A stretch of DNA of 64,000 nucleotides from contig NZ_JACOPN010000004.1 in the NCBI RefSeq assembly GCF_014287875.1, forward strand, positions 196,388 to 260,387, written 5' to 3'. Shown here in pieces: positions 1 to 7,428 of this stretch. The notes beneath the pieces were generated by a model. That model was not told where the DNA came from and made no database searches. It saw nothing but the letters and a program-made list of their open reading frames with translations. A program made the translations under genes and the position numbers. Source of the DNA: Flintibacter faecis (lineage in GTDB: Bacteria > Bacillota > Clostridia > Oscillospirales > Oscillospiraceae). The number at the start of each line of letters is the position of its first letter. The stretch's first letter is position 1.

Positions 1-820
1 TTTTCTCCAACAGATCGGCATAGAGCTTTGCCTGTTGGCGGCCCTTGGCCACATCCACACAGGTGCGCTTGGCCTCCACCACCGCCAAGGGGCGGCCGTC
101 GTCCCCGCAGAGCACGTAGTCCGCATAGCCCACCTCGGACTTGTTTGGCATACCGGGCAGCTCCACCTCATTCAGCCAGTCCTTGCCCTCTGTCCAGCCC
201 GCATCTGTGAGCATGGTGTCGATATACAGCTTGCGGGTCTTGTACTCAGACAGGTCGAGGGGCTTGGGCACATAGGTCTGCTGCTGCTCGGCTCGGCGGG
301 CGGTGAGTTCCTCCTTCAGCGCAGCGTTCTCCGCCATCAGTGCGGCGAGATCCACCTCCGGCGCTTCCTGCACCGGTGCGGCGGACACTTCGCTTTTCTG
401 CGTCAGCAGCGCAGGGTCGAAATGTCCCTCGGTGTAGTTCTCACCGTAGCAATAGGCCACAAAATCCAGAAAGACATACAGGTTTTCCAGACACAGCGCC
501 GCCTGCTCCTGGGTGATTTTCTTGCCGGTGTGGGCGGCGTTGTTTCCCATGCGGCGGATCAGGTCCATCCGCCGCCAGATGTCTGCGCCCACAATGTCCC
601 GGAAGTCCTCGGTGTTCATCAGACTGACCAACGTGTCCTGATAAGGCATGACCAGCGCCTTGTCCACGGAGTACATCCACTTCACGGCGAATTCCATCGC
701 CCTGCGGCAGTTCAGCACGCAGGCGGAAGGGTCGATATGTAGAATCCGCTCGGCGGAGACGGCAACAGGGGCGAAGGAGGAAAATTGTGGGGTTGAGAGG
801 AATGTGTCAAAGTTGGTCAT
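1..820 (-). CDS. hsdR: Type I restriction enzyme R subunit, N-terminal part (cut by window edge)
   Basis: This is the motor/endonuclease subunit of a type I restriction-modification complex, which cuts DNA lacking the host methylation pattern. About 273 codons are present and the gene runs off the left edge without a stop. Residues ~1-110 look like the DUF4145-type helical domain often found at the start of HsdR. They are followed by a charged coiled stretch, then the nuclease core with ADYVL and AVVEAKRT, matching the D...ExK motif of the HsdR endonuclease. The ATG at 818-820 is chosen because AGGTGA lies 4 nt upstream; an in-frame ATG at 833-835 has no such site. It is the last gene of the hsdM-hsdS operon. 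Helicase motifs lie outside the window, so activity cannot be judged. Confidence 0.9.
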   Translation of the reverse strand, partial: MTNFDTFLSTPQFSSFAPVAVSAERILHIDPSACVLNCRRAMEFAVKWMYSVDKALVMPYQDTLVSLMNTEDFRDIVGADIWRRMDLIRRMGNNAAHTGKKITQEQAALCLENLYVFLDFVAYCYGENYTEGHFDPALLTQKSEVSAAPVQEAPEVDLAALMAENAALKEELTARRAEQQQTYVPKPLDLSEYKTRKLYIDTMLTDAGWTEGKDWLNEVELPGMPNKSEVGYADYVLCGDDGRPLAVVEAKRTCVDVAKGRQQAKLYADLLEK

Positions 821-844
821 AAAATCACCTGCCATAAACAGCTA

Positions 845-1273
845 TTAGTACCAGTATAGATTGCTACCTTGCCCTATATAACTTTTAGCGATGTAGGGAT
901 TTTTCAGCTTGTCCCAGGAAAGTGACTCTCCGTATCCTAGGTGTCTAGCAATCGCTTCGAGAAGTTTTATATATGCATCGTCAAGTGCAGACAACTTTTG
1001 CATGAAGGACTGTGGGACTGTTAGATTATCTGTCACGTCGTTCTGAGCTTTTTTGTAATTTTCTAGACAGCTACAAATGTCGGGACAGTTAAAAAATACG
1101 ATAGGAATGATGTTTAACGCTGTTACGCGTTCTGGTTGTGCTGGAAACAAACGGTATGTAACCAACGTTTTCAGTATGCTTAGCTGTTCTTTTCTCAACT
1201 CTTCTCTTTGAGATAGCTTAGAACCGATTAACACGCCAAAAAGTCCAGAAATGAGAGAGAGCAAAATATTCAT
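845..1273 (-). CDS. Small membrane-anchored protein inside the hsd operon
   Basis: A protein of 142 residues with an N-terminal hydrophobic segment (about residues 2-18, MNILLSLISGLFGVLIG) and a soluble tail. It starts at an ATG with AGGAG about 7 nt upstream. The layout resembles DUF6680-type single-pass proteins, but I recognise this only loosely. It sits between hsdS and hsdR on the same strand, 24 nt from hsdR, so it is probably cotranscribed. Its first residues resemble those of the 40-residue protein encoded just upstream (1425-1547): both are short, Ile/Leu-rich anchors followed by charged residues. Function is unknown; an accessory role in defence is inference from position only. Confidence 0.65.
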   Translation of the reverse strand: MNILLSLISGLFGVLIGSKLSQREELRKEQLSILKTLVTYRLFPAQPERVTALNIIPIVFFNCPDICSCLENYKKAQNDVTDNLTVPQSFMQKLSALDDAYIKLLEAIARHLGYGESLSWDKLKNPYIAKSYIGQGSNLYWY

Positions 1274-1424
1274 ACGGCTTCTCCTTTATCTATTACAGTC
1301 GATGTATTTTACAGTAAGTCGATACTCTGACAGGGACAGGCAAGATATATGCCTACTGTCGCTCACACAGTGAATAGGTCATCTCCCATACTCCGTTTCT
1401 GAGATCAGCATAGCCTGTTGTTTT

Positions 1425-1547
1425 TCATGTTTGATTTTGCCAATCATAAAAAACAATCTCCAATGATAGTTCAACTTGCTTTTTTCCAATAATGGCGCTT
1501 GAAATAAGCGCAAGAATTGAAATTATAATAGATAATATATTTAACAT
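1425..1547 (-). CDS. Putative 40-residue membrane peptide
   Basis: A short open frame of 40 codons, ATG at 1545-1547 and TGA at 1425-1427. The ATG lies one base after the TAA of the preceding gene (1549-1740), which suggests translational coupling; a weak AGGCGA lies just upstream. The product is an N-terminal hydrophobic helix (residues ~2-20, almost only Ile, Leu, Ser and Ala) with a short charged tail ending in YDWQNQT. This resembles a single-pass anchor. No family is recognised. It could be a real small gene of the hsd operon or a degraded start of a larger membrane protein like its downstream neighbour. Confidence 0.4.
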   Translation of the reverse strand: MLNILSIIISILALISSAIIGKKQVELSLEIVFYDWQNQT

Positions 1548-1548
1548 T

Positions 1549-1740
1549 TTATCGCCTGAAATCATTCTGTTGTAGATATTTAAAAGCCACTGAAAAACCA
1601 TAACTTTCTAGAAGCACATTCATGTTTTCCGCAAAACGTTTCTGGTTTTCGATAGAAAGCTTTTCAAACTCGGCCTTCAAGTCAAAAGCCGTTTTTGAAA
1701 ATTTGGCTACGAACCTTTCATATTCCTGTTGTGAAGTCAT
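1549..1740 (-). CDS. Small hypothetical helical protein (63 aa)
   Basis: A 63-residue, mostly helical and charged protein starting at an ATG with a strong AGGAGG about 8 nt upstream, so it is likely translated. It has Phe/Lys/Glu-rich amphipathic stretches and no cysteines, signal peptide or membrane segment. It lies 77 nt downstream of hsdS on the same strand and ends one base before the next small gene. No family is recognised. Its place in the hsd operon makes it an accessory gene candidate, nothing more. Confidence 0.55.
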   Translation of the reverse strand: MTSQQEYERFVAKFSKTAFDLKAEFEKLSIENQKRFAENMNVLLESYGFSVAFKYLQQNDFRR

Positions 1741-1817
1741 AGTAACGCCTCCTCAAATTTGGTTTCGCCCTAATTTTACCATGTTTTTTGAAGAACGGAA
1801 CGTCAACTTTACATCAG

Positions 1818-2948
1818 TTATTCGTCAAAATACGTCTGCATCAGACTGTCGAACAACAGTTGTGCTTCATCCAATGCTTTCTGTACGGCGACTTTTGATT
1901 TGTCGACCTGTTTAATGAATACCTCAAAGTTTTTTTGTTCTTCAATACTCGGTAGAGGAATGAGTATTGTCTTTATTTCGGATAGATTTAAGGTTTTCTG
2001 TGCAATACCTTTGACTTTTTCTTCTATTTGCCGCTGGCCATCTGGAGATAGCAATGCCGCATACAAATAAAAGCTATTCACAATTTCGTGTTTGGGTTTC
2101 AAATATGCGATATGCCTTTGAAACAGGAATTTTTTATCTTCAACAACGACTGCCACATGGCCATAGGAACCTACTGTTGATAACAGCAGATCTCCTATCT
2201 CGATAGGCGTTCGCTTGTAGAGTTCACCGTATGTTTCTTCGCTTATGAATTTTTCAGCGTTATATGTGACAGTATTGTTAACCAGATTTGAAACAAAAAT
2301 AAAGGGAATTCCGTTGTCTTGAAACTTCGGCGGCTGATGCGTCCCGTCAGTGATTATTGAGCACAATTCATTCATCGAAGCTATATGCTGACAAGAACTA
2401 AACATCTCGACAAATCGTGCCTTGACCAGCTCGTCCAGTTTCTGGAGTTGTTGTTGATATAGCGTAGTCATGCTACATACCTTCTCCAGGACATCGACAG
2501 CATACTGCTGCTGCTCTTTTGATGGAAAGGGAATTTCCATTGCCAGGAAATCACTATCCGTTATCCTTTCACGACGTTTAACGCTTCCATTAAACTTTGA
2601 TGAGTAATAACGAACGCTTCGAGGAGAGCGCAATACCGTTTCAAGATATTTGGGGACAATTTTTTGAAAATCAACATTCCAGATTTTATAAGCCGGGCTT
2701 ACAATACCGATATCGACAATAGACTGAATTCCAAAATTAGCTTCATCGATGTGAATTCCTTGAACAAGTTGTCCACGTTTTACAAGTTTGTATTGTTCCG
2801 TGTCTCTTGAAGCAATTCTCTTTTTGAACTTATCGCTTTGAAGAACAACGCCATCACTCTTTGTAATTGATAGAACTGGATAATCACTTGCCCCACATCG
2901 TTCTATTTTTGCTGATGAAATAACTTCACAAAGTTTTATATATTCCAT
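1818..2948 (-). CDS. hsdS: Type I restriction enzyme specificity subunit S
   Basis: The DNA-recognition subunit of the type I enzyme; it guides both methylation by HsdM and cleavage by HsdR. The 376 residues show the usual two-copy layout. The first target-recognition domain (about 1-140) is followed by a conserved helix region with KEQQQYAVDVLE (about 144-175). The second target-recognition domain begins near 190 (ITDGTHQPPKF) and is followed by a second helix with IEEQKNFEVF near 335-345. The repeat of the EQQ/EEQ helices is typical of HsdS. It starts 27 nt after hsdM. The GC content is visibly lower than in hsdM, as is common for these shuffled specificity genes. Confidence 0.92.
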   Translation of the reverse strand: MEYIKLCEVISSAKIERCGASDYPVLSITKSDGVVLQSDKFKKRIASRDTEQYKLVKRGQLVQGIHIDEANFGIQSIVDIGIVSPAYKIWNVDFQKIVPKYLETVLRSPRSVRYYSSKFNGSVKRRERITDSDFLAMEIPFPSKEQQQYAVDVLEKVCSMTTLYQQQLQKLDELVKARFVEMFSSCQHIASMNELCSIITDGTHQPPKFQDNGIPFIFVSNLVNNTVTYNAEKFISEETYGELYKRTPIEIGDLLLSTVGSYGHVAVVVEDKKFLFQRHIAYLKPKHEIVNSFYLYAALLSPDGQRQIEEKVKGIAQKTLNLSEIKTILIPLPSIEEQKNFEVFIKQVDKSKVAVQKALDEAQLLFDSLMQTYFDE

Positions 2949-2975
2949 TCTTCATCCCCACAAATCCGAATTTAG

Positions 2976-4478
2976 TCACATTCTAAGCAATTCTTCCAAC
3001 TTGCTCATTTCCGCACCAATCTCCACTTCCAGCTCTCTCAGCTGGGCCATGATCTCACTGGTGGGCGGGTACTCCACGGGCTTATACTCGGTTTTCTTAT
3101 ACTTGTTGATGGACAGGTCATAGCCGTTGTCCACGATCTCCGCCCTGGGCACGAGGAAAGACTTCTCTGTGCGCTGGCGGTCTTTTTCTGCCCCCGGCTT
3201 GCGGAAGCGGGCAATGATGTCGGGGATGTCATTGTCGGCCACCGGGCTGCGCTTATCGTCCAACGAGAAGCCGTCGGCGGTCATGTCGTAGAACCACACG
3301 TGGTCCGTGCCGCCGTGGCCGGTCTTGGTGAAGATGAGCACGGCGGTGGACACGCCTGCGTAGGGCTTGAACACGCCGGAGGGCATGGAGATCACGGCCT
3401 CCAGCCGGTTGCCGTCCACCAGCTCCTTGCGGATGGCCTTGTGCGCCGTGGACGAACCGAACAGCACGCCGTCCGGGACGATGCAGGCGCAGCGCCCGCC
3501 GATGCGCAGCATCCGCAGGAACAGAGCCAGAAACAGCAGCTCGGTTTTCTTGGTCTTGCAGACTTTGAGAAGATCCGCAGACACGGTGTCTGCGTCCAGA
3601 CTGCCCTTAAATGGCGGGTTGGCCAAAATCAAGGAATACTTCTCCTTGTCCGGGTTCTGGTCGCTAAGGCTGTCCCGGTACTCGATAAAGGGGTTGTCAA
3701 TGCCGTGGGTCATCATGTTCATGGCACCGATGCGGAGCATGGTACGGTCCATGTCATAGCCGAAGAACATGTGATTCATGTAGTGATCTTTCTTCTGGCG
3801 GTTGAAGAAGATCTCTTCTTTTCGGTTTTCTTTCAAATACTCGCCCGCTGAAACAAGAAAACCGGAGGTGCCGCAGGCCGGATCGCAAATCATGTCATCG
3901 GCTTTCGGGTCCATCAGCTCCACCATCATGCGGATAATATGGCGCGGGGTACGGAACTGGCCGTTGCGGCCGGACTGGCTGATTTTGCTCAACAGATATT
4001 CATAGGTGTCGCCCCGCACATCCACCGCCTGTGATTCGCTCATCAGGCGGTAGATCTCGTCCAGCGCATCCACCACCTTGGAGAGCAGCAGCGGCGTGGG
4101 CAGCTTGAAAATGGCATCGTCCATGTACTTGGAATAGGCGCTGTTCTTATCCCCGTGGAGATTCTTGATAAAGGGAAACACCCACTCCTGCATGACGGAG
4201 TACATCTTCCCTGCCGGGAAATCGTGGAATACGCTCCATTTGAGCTGCTGGCCGTCGATGGTGCGCTCACCCACCTGCACCTCATCGGTGAAGATGCTGG
4301 TATAAGGCAGTCCCAGCATGGCGGCCTCTTTCGCCCGGAGATTGTCCGAATCATCCAAGTCGTGAATGAACATCAGATATGTGATCTGCTCGATCACGTC
4401 CAGCGGGTTCACCAGACCGCCCGCCGCAAAAATATCCCAGAGACTGTCAATTTTGTTTTTCAATTCGCCTGTAATCAT
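2976..4478 (-). CDS. hsdM: Type I restriction-modification DNA methyltransferase M
   Basis: The N6-adenine methyltransferase subunit. The 500 residues contain an N-terminal helical HsdM domain (about 1-150), the AdoMet-binding motif DPACGTSGF at 199-207 and the catalytic NPPF at 287-290, all intact. The C-terminal tail is helical and would contact HsdS. Length is normal for the family. It is preceded by a winged-helix gene with a 51-nt gap and followed closely by hsdS, giving the order fic, wHTH, hsdM, hsdS, small genes, hsdR in one direction. All visible parts of the complex look functional. Confidence 0.95.
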   Translation of the reverse strand: MITGELKNKIDSLWDIFAAGGLVNPLDVIEQITYLMFIHDLDDSDNLRAKEAAMLGLPYTSIFTDEVQVGERTIDGQQLKWSVFHDFPAGKMYSVMQEWVFPFIKNLHGDKNSAYSKYMDDAIFKLPTPLLLSKVVDALDEIYRLMSESQAVDVRGDTYEYLLSKISQSGRNGQFRTPRHIIRMMVELMDPKADDMICDPACGTSGFLVSAGEYLKENRKEEIFFNRQKKDHYMNHMFFGYDMDRTMLRIGAMNMMTHGIDNPFIEYRDSLSDQNPDKEKYSLILANPPFKGSLDADTVSADLLKVCKTKKTELLFLALFLRMLRIGGRCACIVPDGVLFGSSTAHKAIRKELVDGNRLEAVISMPSGVFKPYAGVSTAVLIFTKTGHGGTDHVWFYDMTADGFSLDDKRSPVADNDIPDIIARFRKPGAEKDRQRTEKSFLVPRAEIVDNGYDLSINKYKKTEYKPVEYPPTSEIMAQLRELEVEIGAEMSKLEELLRM

Positions 4479-4529
4479 GAATCCAATCCTCTCAAAGTTT
4501 TACAATTCTTTCTCTCTAAGCCAAGTTTT

Positions 4530-4802
4530 CTATTTAACCAGCACTTCCCACTTGCCGTATCTCTTGCCGTTCTCTCTGCGGATATAGTTCTTATCCTGCA
4601 AGGACTTCATGATCCGCTTCACGGTTGCGATGGACTTGCCAGTTGCGTTCACAAGCTCCTGCTGCTTGATGGTCGGGTTTTGTGCGATCCGCTCCAAAAC
4701 AGCCAGTTCCTCCAGCGAGCAGTCCAAAGTATCAAATTGATACTTTGAAACTTTGGGGCTGGTACTTTGGGAAGCGCTCTCGTCCACATAATCAATGTGC
4801 AC
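4530..4802 (-). CDS. Winged-helix DNA-binding protein (90 aa)
   Basis: A 90-residue protein whose C-terminal two thirds form a winged helix-turn-helix of MarR/ArsR-like type: LAVLERIAQNPTIKQQEL, then a recognition helix around SIATVKRIMKSLQ, then a wing YIRRENGKRYGKWEV. It begins at a GTG one base after the fic stop codon, so translation is probably coupled to fic. It lies just upstream of hsdM, so it could regulate the restriction operon or act as partner of Fic. Those roles are inference. The first 25 residues are Ser/Asp-rich and probably disordered. Confidence 0.75.
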   Translation of the reverse strand: MHIDYVDESASQSTSPKVSKYQFDTLDCSLEELAVLERIAQNPTIKQQELVNATGKSIATVKRIMKSLQDKNYIRRENGKRYGKWEVLVK

Positions 4803-4803
4803 C

Positions 4804-5418
4804 TCATTCCTTGCTCAGATCTTCCGTCTTGAAGGTCGTATACCCCTCATAGTAGTAGCTGTGGTCGATGCCCTTCATATAGACCTCACAGCTGTTGATC
4901 TCGTCGGTCAAAGCCGCTTTCAGCAGAACCTTGATCTCCACGTCCTTGATGGGGCTGCGCTCCATGGCCAGCAGATAGTCCTCCTTATCGACACGGCTCC
5001 AATCCACCACCTGCCCGATACCGGCTTTTAGCATCTGGTCAAGCCAGATGCGGGTACTGCGGCCGTTGCCCTCGCGGAACGGGTGGGCGATATTCATCTC
5101 CACATACTTCTCGATGATCTCGTCAAAGGTGGACTGCGGCATCTTGTCGATGTTGGCAAGCGCCGCCTCCAGATACATCAGCGGCGCAAAGCGGAAATTG
5201 CCTTTTGCCAGATTCACAGTGCGCAGTTCACCGGCAAAGTCATAAATATTCTCGAACAGCGCCTTGTGAATGGCTTGCAGCGACGCAAATCTGCCGGGGG
5301 CCAGCCTGTCCAGAGCGCCGCTTTCAAACAGTTCCACGGCTTTCTTCTTGCTGATCCGCTCCTCCTCGCGGGCAAGCTCGGCGGAGTTGGTGATGCCAAG
5401 TTTATTTTCAAGTGCCAT
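4804..5418 (-). CDS. fic: Fic-domain protein (AMP transferase)
   Basis: A 204-residue Fic/Doc protein. The active-site motif HPFREGNGR is complete (residues 112-120) and followed by STR, so the catalytic His and the ATP-binding arginines are present. Fic proteins usually transfer AMP from ATP to Ser, Thr or Tyr of a target and can act as toxins. I see no clear (S/T)xxxE(G/N) inhibitory helix at either end, and no class I antitoxin beside it; the coupled winged-helix gene downstream is the only candidate partner. The ATG has GGAGG about 7 nt upstream. It is the first gene of the restriction operon, behind a recognisable promoter. Confidence 0.9.
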   Translation of the reverse strand: MALENKLGITNSAELAREEERISKKKAVELFESGALDRLAPGRFASLQAIHKALFENIYDFAGELRTVNLAKGNFRFAPLMYLEAALANIDKMPQSTFDEIIEKYVEMNIAHPFREGNGRSTRIWLDQMLKAGIGQVVDWSRVDKEDYLLAMERSPIKDVEIKVLLKAALTDEINSCEVYMKGIDHSYYYEGYTTFKTEDLSKE

Positions 5419-5504
5419 TGTGGGCCTCCATGTGTTTGCAAAATAGCTTCTCAGTGGGTGTCCAGAAGGTCGGATGACCTTTCTGCCAACAATTCTACAG
5501 AGTA

Positions 5505-5532
5505 ATTATACCATAAAACGCTATATTCACAA
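5505..5532 (-). promoter_or_regulatory. Promoter of the fic-hsd operon
   Basis: On the minus strand TTGTGA (5527-5532) and TATAAT (5505-5510) are separated by 16 nt. They lie about 90 nt upstream of fic. A small inverted repeat AAGGTC/GACCTT (near 5465-5482) lies in the leader between promoter and gene and might bind a regulator. Confidence 0.6.
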
Positions 5533-5577
5533 GCGGAAGAAAGAAAACACGGCCTTTCCCGCACCTGTGGCCCTTTT

Positions 5578-6030
5578 GCTTCCACAGTCGGCACAGAGGA
5601 ACTGGGTCACATGGAGATGGTGGCCGCCATCGTCCACCAGCTGACCCGGAACCTGAAAGAGGATCAGATCAAGGACACCCCCTTCGCCGCCTACTTCGTG
5701 GACCATACCACCGGGGTCTACCCCACCGCCGCCTCCGGCTTCCCCTGGAGCGCCGGGTCCATCCAGTCCACCGGCGACGTCATCGCCGACCTCACCGAGG
5801 ACCTGGCCGCCGAGCAGAAGGCCCGCCTGACCTATGACAACATCCTCCGCCTGTCCGACGACCCGGACGTGAACAACGTCATCCGCTTTTTGCGGGAGCG
5901 GGAGATCGTCCACTTCCAACGCTTCGGAGAATGCCTGCGCCTGTGCAAGGAAAAAATGGACGCCAAAAACGTCTACCTCACCAACCCCGCCTTCGACGCC
6001 CCCACCGCTGCGCCGCTGACCCAGGGGTAA
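5578..6030 (+). pseudogene. cotJC: cotJC (manganese-catalase-like spore coat protein), 5'-truncated
   Basis: From about 5578 the plus strand encodes the C-terminal two thirds of a CotJC/manganese-catalase-family protein: GTEELGHMEMV, then AAEQKARLTYDNIL, then FLREREIVHFQRFGE, all typical family motifs. Family members have about 190 residues; about 60 N-terminal residues, which carry the first metal ligands, are missing. The frame stays open upstream to 5506 but has no start codon and no family similarity. The first ATG inside the homologous part is at 5611. The lost 5' end lies exactly at the edge of the fic-hsd operon, as expected if insertion or deletion of the defence genes removed it. Confidence 0.8.
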
Positions 6031-6035
6031 ACTCA

Positions 6036-6077
6036 AGAGGAGCCCCCGGTCCGTACAATGGACTGGGGGCTCCTCTC
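6036..6077. terminator. Bidirectional terminator
   Basis: A 16-bp GC-rich stem (AGAGGAGCCCCCGGTCC pairing with its complement around a short loop) lies between the converging cotJC remnant and the minus-strand Gly/Ala-zipper gene. Confidence 0.75.
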
Positions 6078-6120
6078 TTCATTTAAACAGCGCACTGAAA
6101 TTTATCGCTTGGCCGATACA

Positions 6121-7161
6121 TCACACCAGCGTCACCAGGCCGCTGTCCTCCAGGAAAGACTCCGCATTGTTGATAGCCTGATTGACCTCCTGCTCATTTA
6201 CCACGTTCGTTTCGGCGGTGCTGCCAGTCTGGCGGACCAACTGGACCTTGCACATGCTGTACAGCAGTCCCACCAGCATTACCGTATTCTCCGTCATCTT
6301 CTTTTCCGCATCCGTAAACTCATTCCAGTCCGTCTTCCCGCTCACGACCACCAGATCACCCAGCTTGCTCAGGTGACGGAGATAGAGACGATCCAACGTT
6401 TTCAGCGCCTTTTCAAACGCAGCTTCCGTATCATACAGCTTCTTCAGATAACGACAAATCTTATTGATCTCCCGCTCTGCCTTCTCCATCTGACGATAAG
6501 CCTCATCTGCCTTGTCAGACAGCTTGCTTCCGGTCACATTGAAGATAATACCGCCTACCAAAAGGCCAACACCCAATGTGGTCGCACCCAAAATCGTGGT
6601 ACCCAGCGCCATTCCTCCGCCGCCAGCAGCAATCGCTCCGCCACCCAGGGCAGCCAGGGTCGCATTAGTCGCTGCCACGCCGCTCAGCGACGCAATGGCA
6701 GTACCTGTGGACGCAGTGCCCAGCGCCATCACTGCTGCCGTAGTCGCACCGGCTGCGGCAAACCCGCCAGCCGTTCCAACTGCTGCGCCACCAAGTCCGC
6801 CCAGCAAAACACCGGCACCCACAGAAACCTTCTTCAGCTCTTCCCCGTTATAGGCGGGAATATCCACATTCTCTTTGTTGTAGCCTTTGAACTCAGGCCG
6901 GTTCTGGATGCGCTCGAAAATATCCGAAAACTTCTTAAAACTGTCCAGGATCACCAGTTCCATCTCGCCCAGGCGATCCATAGCCTCTGTCGTCTCCTGG
7001 TTCTGCTTTTCAAACTTGGCGATGTTTTCCTTGTGTCTCTTGTCCGCCAGCTTCATGGTGTCGTTGGCTTCCTTCATCTTGGCTCCGCCGTGAACGGCAC
7101 TCCCCAGTCCAACAGCTCCGGCAATGGTAGCGACTCCACCCAAAATTAACGGTAACGGCAT
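6121..7161 (-). CDS. Gly/Ala-zipper membrane protein, last gene of the WYL-HNH operon
   Basis: 346 residues. There is a hydrophobic N-terminus (about 1-25), a helical, probably coiled-coil stretch (28-90), a long Gly/Ala/Thr-rich hydrophobic stretch (about 113-207, many GG and GxxxG steps), then a second coiled-coil (212-265) and a polar C-terminus. Such glycine-zipper stretches are seen in membrane-inserting or pore-forming proteins and in some phage structural proteins; I do not recognise the family. It starts 12 nt after the YkgJ-type gene with a good upstream purine-rich site, so it belongs to the same operon. A membrane-effector role is inference from composition and context. Confidence 0.6.
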   Translation of the reverse strand: MPLPLILGGVATIAGAVGLGSAVHGGAKMKEANDTMKLADKRHKENIAKFEKQNQETTEAMDRLGEMELVILDSFKKFSDIFERIQNRPEFKGYNKENVDIPAYNGEELKKVSVGAGVLLGGLGGAAVGTAGGFAAAGATTAAVMALGTASTGTAIASLSGVAATNATLAALGGGAIAAGGGGMALGTTILGATTLGVGLLVGGIIFNVTGSKLSDKADEAYRQMEKAEREINKICRYLKKLYDTEAAFEKALKTLDRLYLRHLSKLGDLVVVSGKTDWNEFTDAEKKMTENTVMLVGLLYSMCKVQLVRQTGSTAETNVVNEQEVNQAINNAESFLEDSGLVTLV

Positions 7162-7173
7162 AGTAATTTCCTC

Positions 7174-7428
7174 CTAAATCTCTTTTTTCTTTAATTGACT
7201 GCATACCAGCAGGTTCTCACGATAGAATTCTTCCCTCGACATGGAATCCTTGAAAAACCGGTCATAGCTCTCGTCGATCCGGCACAACAGGGGTCGGGTC
7301 TGATAGATGCTGCACAGATTCCCGTCCAGATATCTGCACACCCCGTCTCCCCTGTCCAACTCTCGGTACAGCTCGGACAGCTTCAAATTGCGGCAGCATG
7401 CCCCGCATTGATCACATGGAAACATCAC
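7174..7428 (-). CDS. YkgJ-type cysteine-cluster protein
   Basis: 84 residues with a Cys-rich metal-binding signature at the N-terminus: PCDQCGACC (residues 4-12), then C32, C39 and C49 in GVCRYLDGNLC and RPLLCRID. This CxxCxxCC pattern defines the YkgJ/zinc- or iron-sulfur-binding family (PF03692), which is often larger. The ATG overlaps the stop of the upstream HNH-like gene in an ATGA (7425-7428), so the two are translationally coupled. The biochemical role of the family is poorly known. Here it may mature or regulate its operon partners (inference). Confidence 0.75.
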   Translation of the reverse strand: MMFPCDQCGACCRNLKLSELYRELDRGDGVCRYLDGNLCSIYQTRPLLCRIDESYDRFFKDSMSREEFYRENLLVCSQLKKKEI

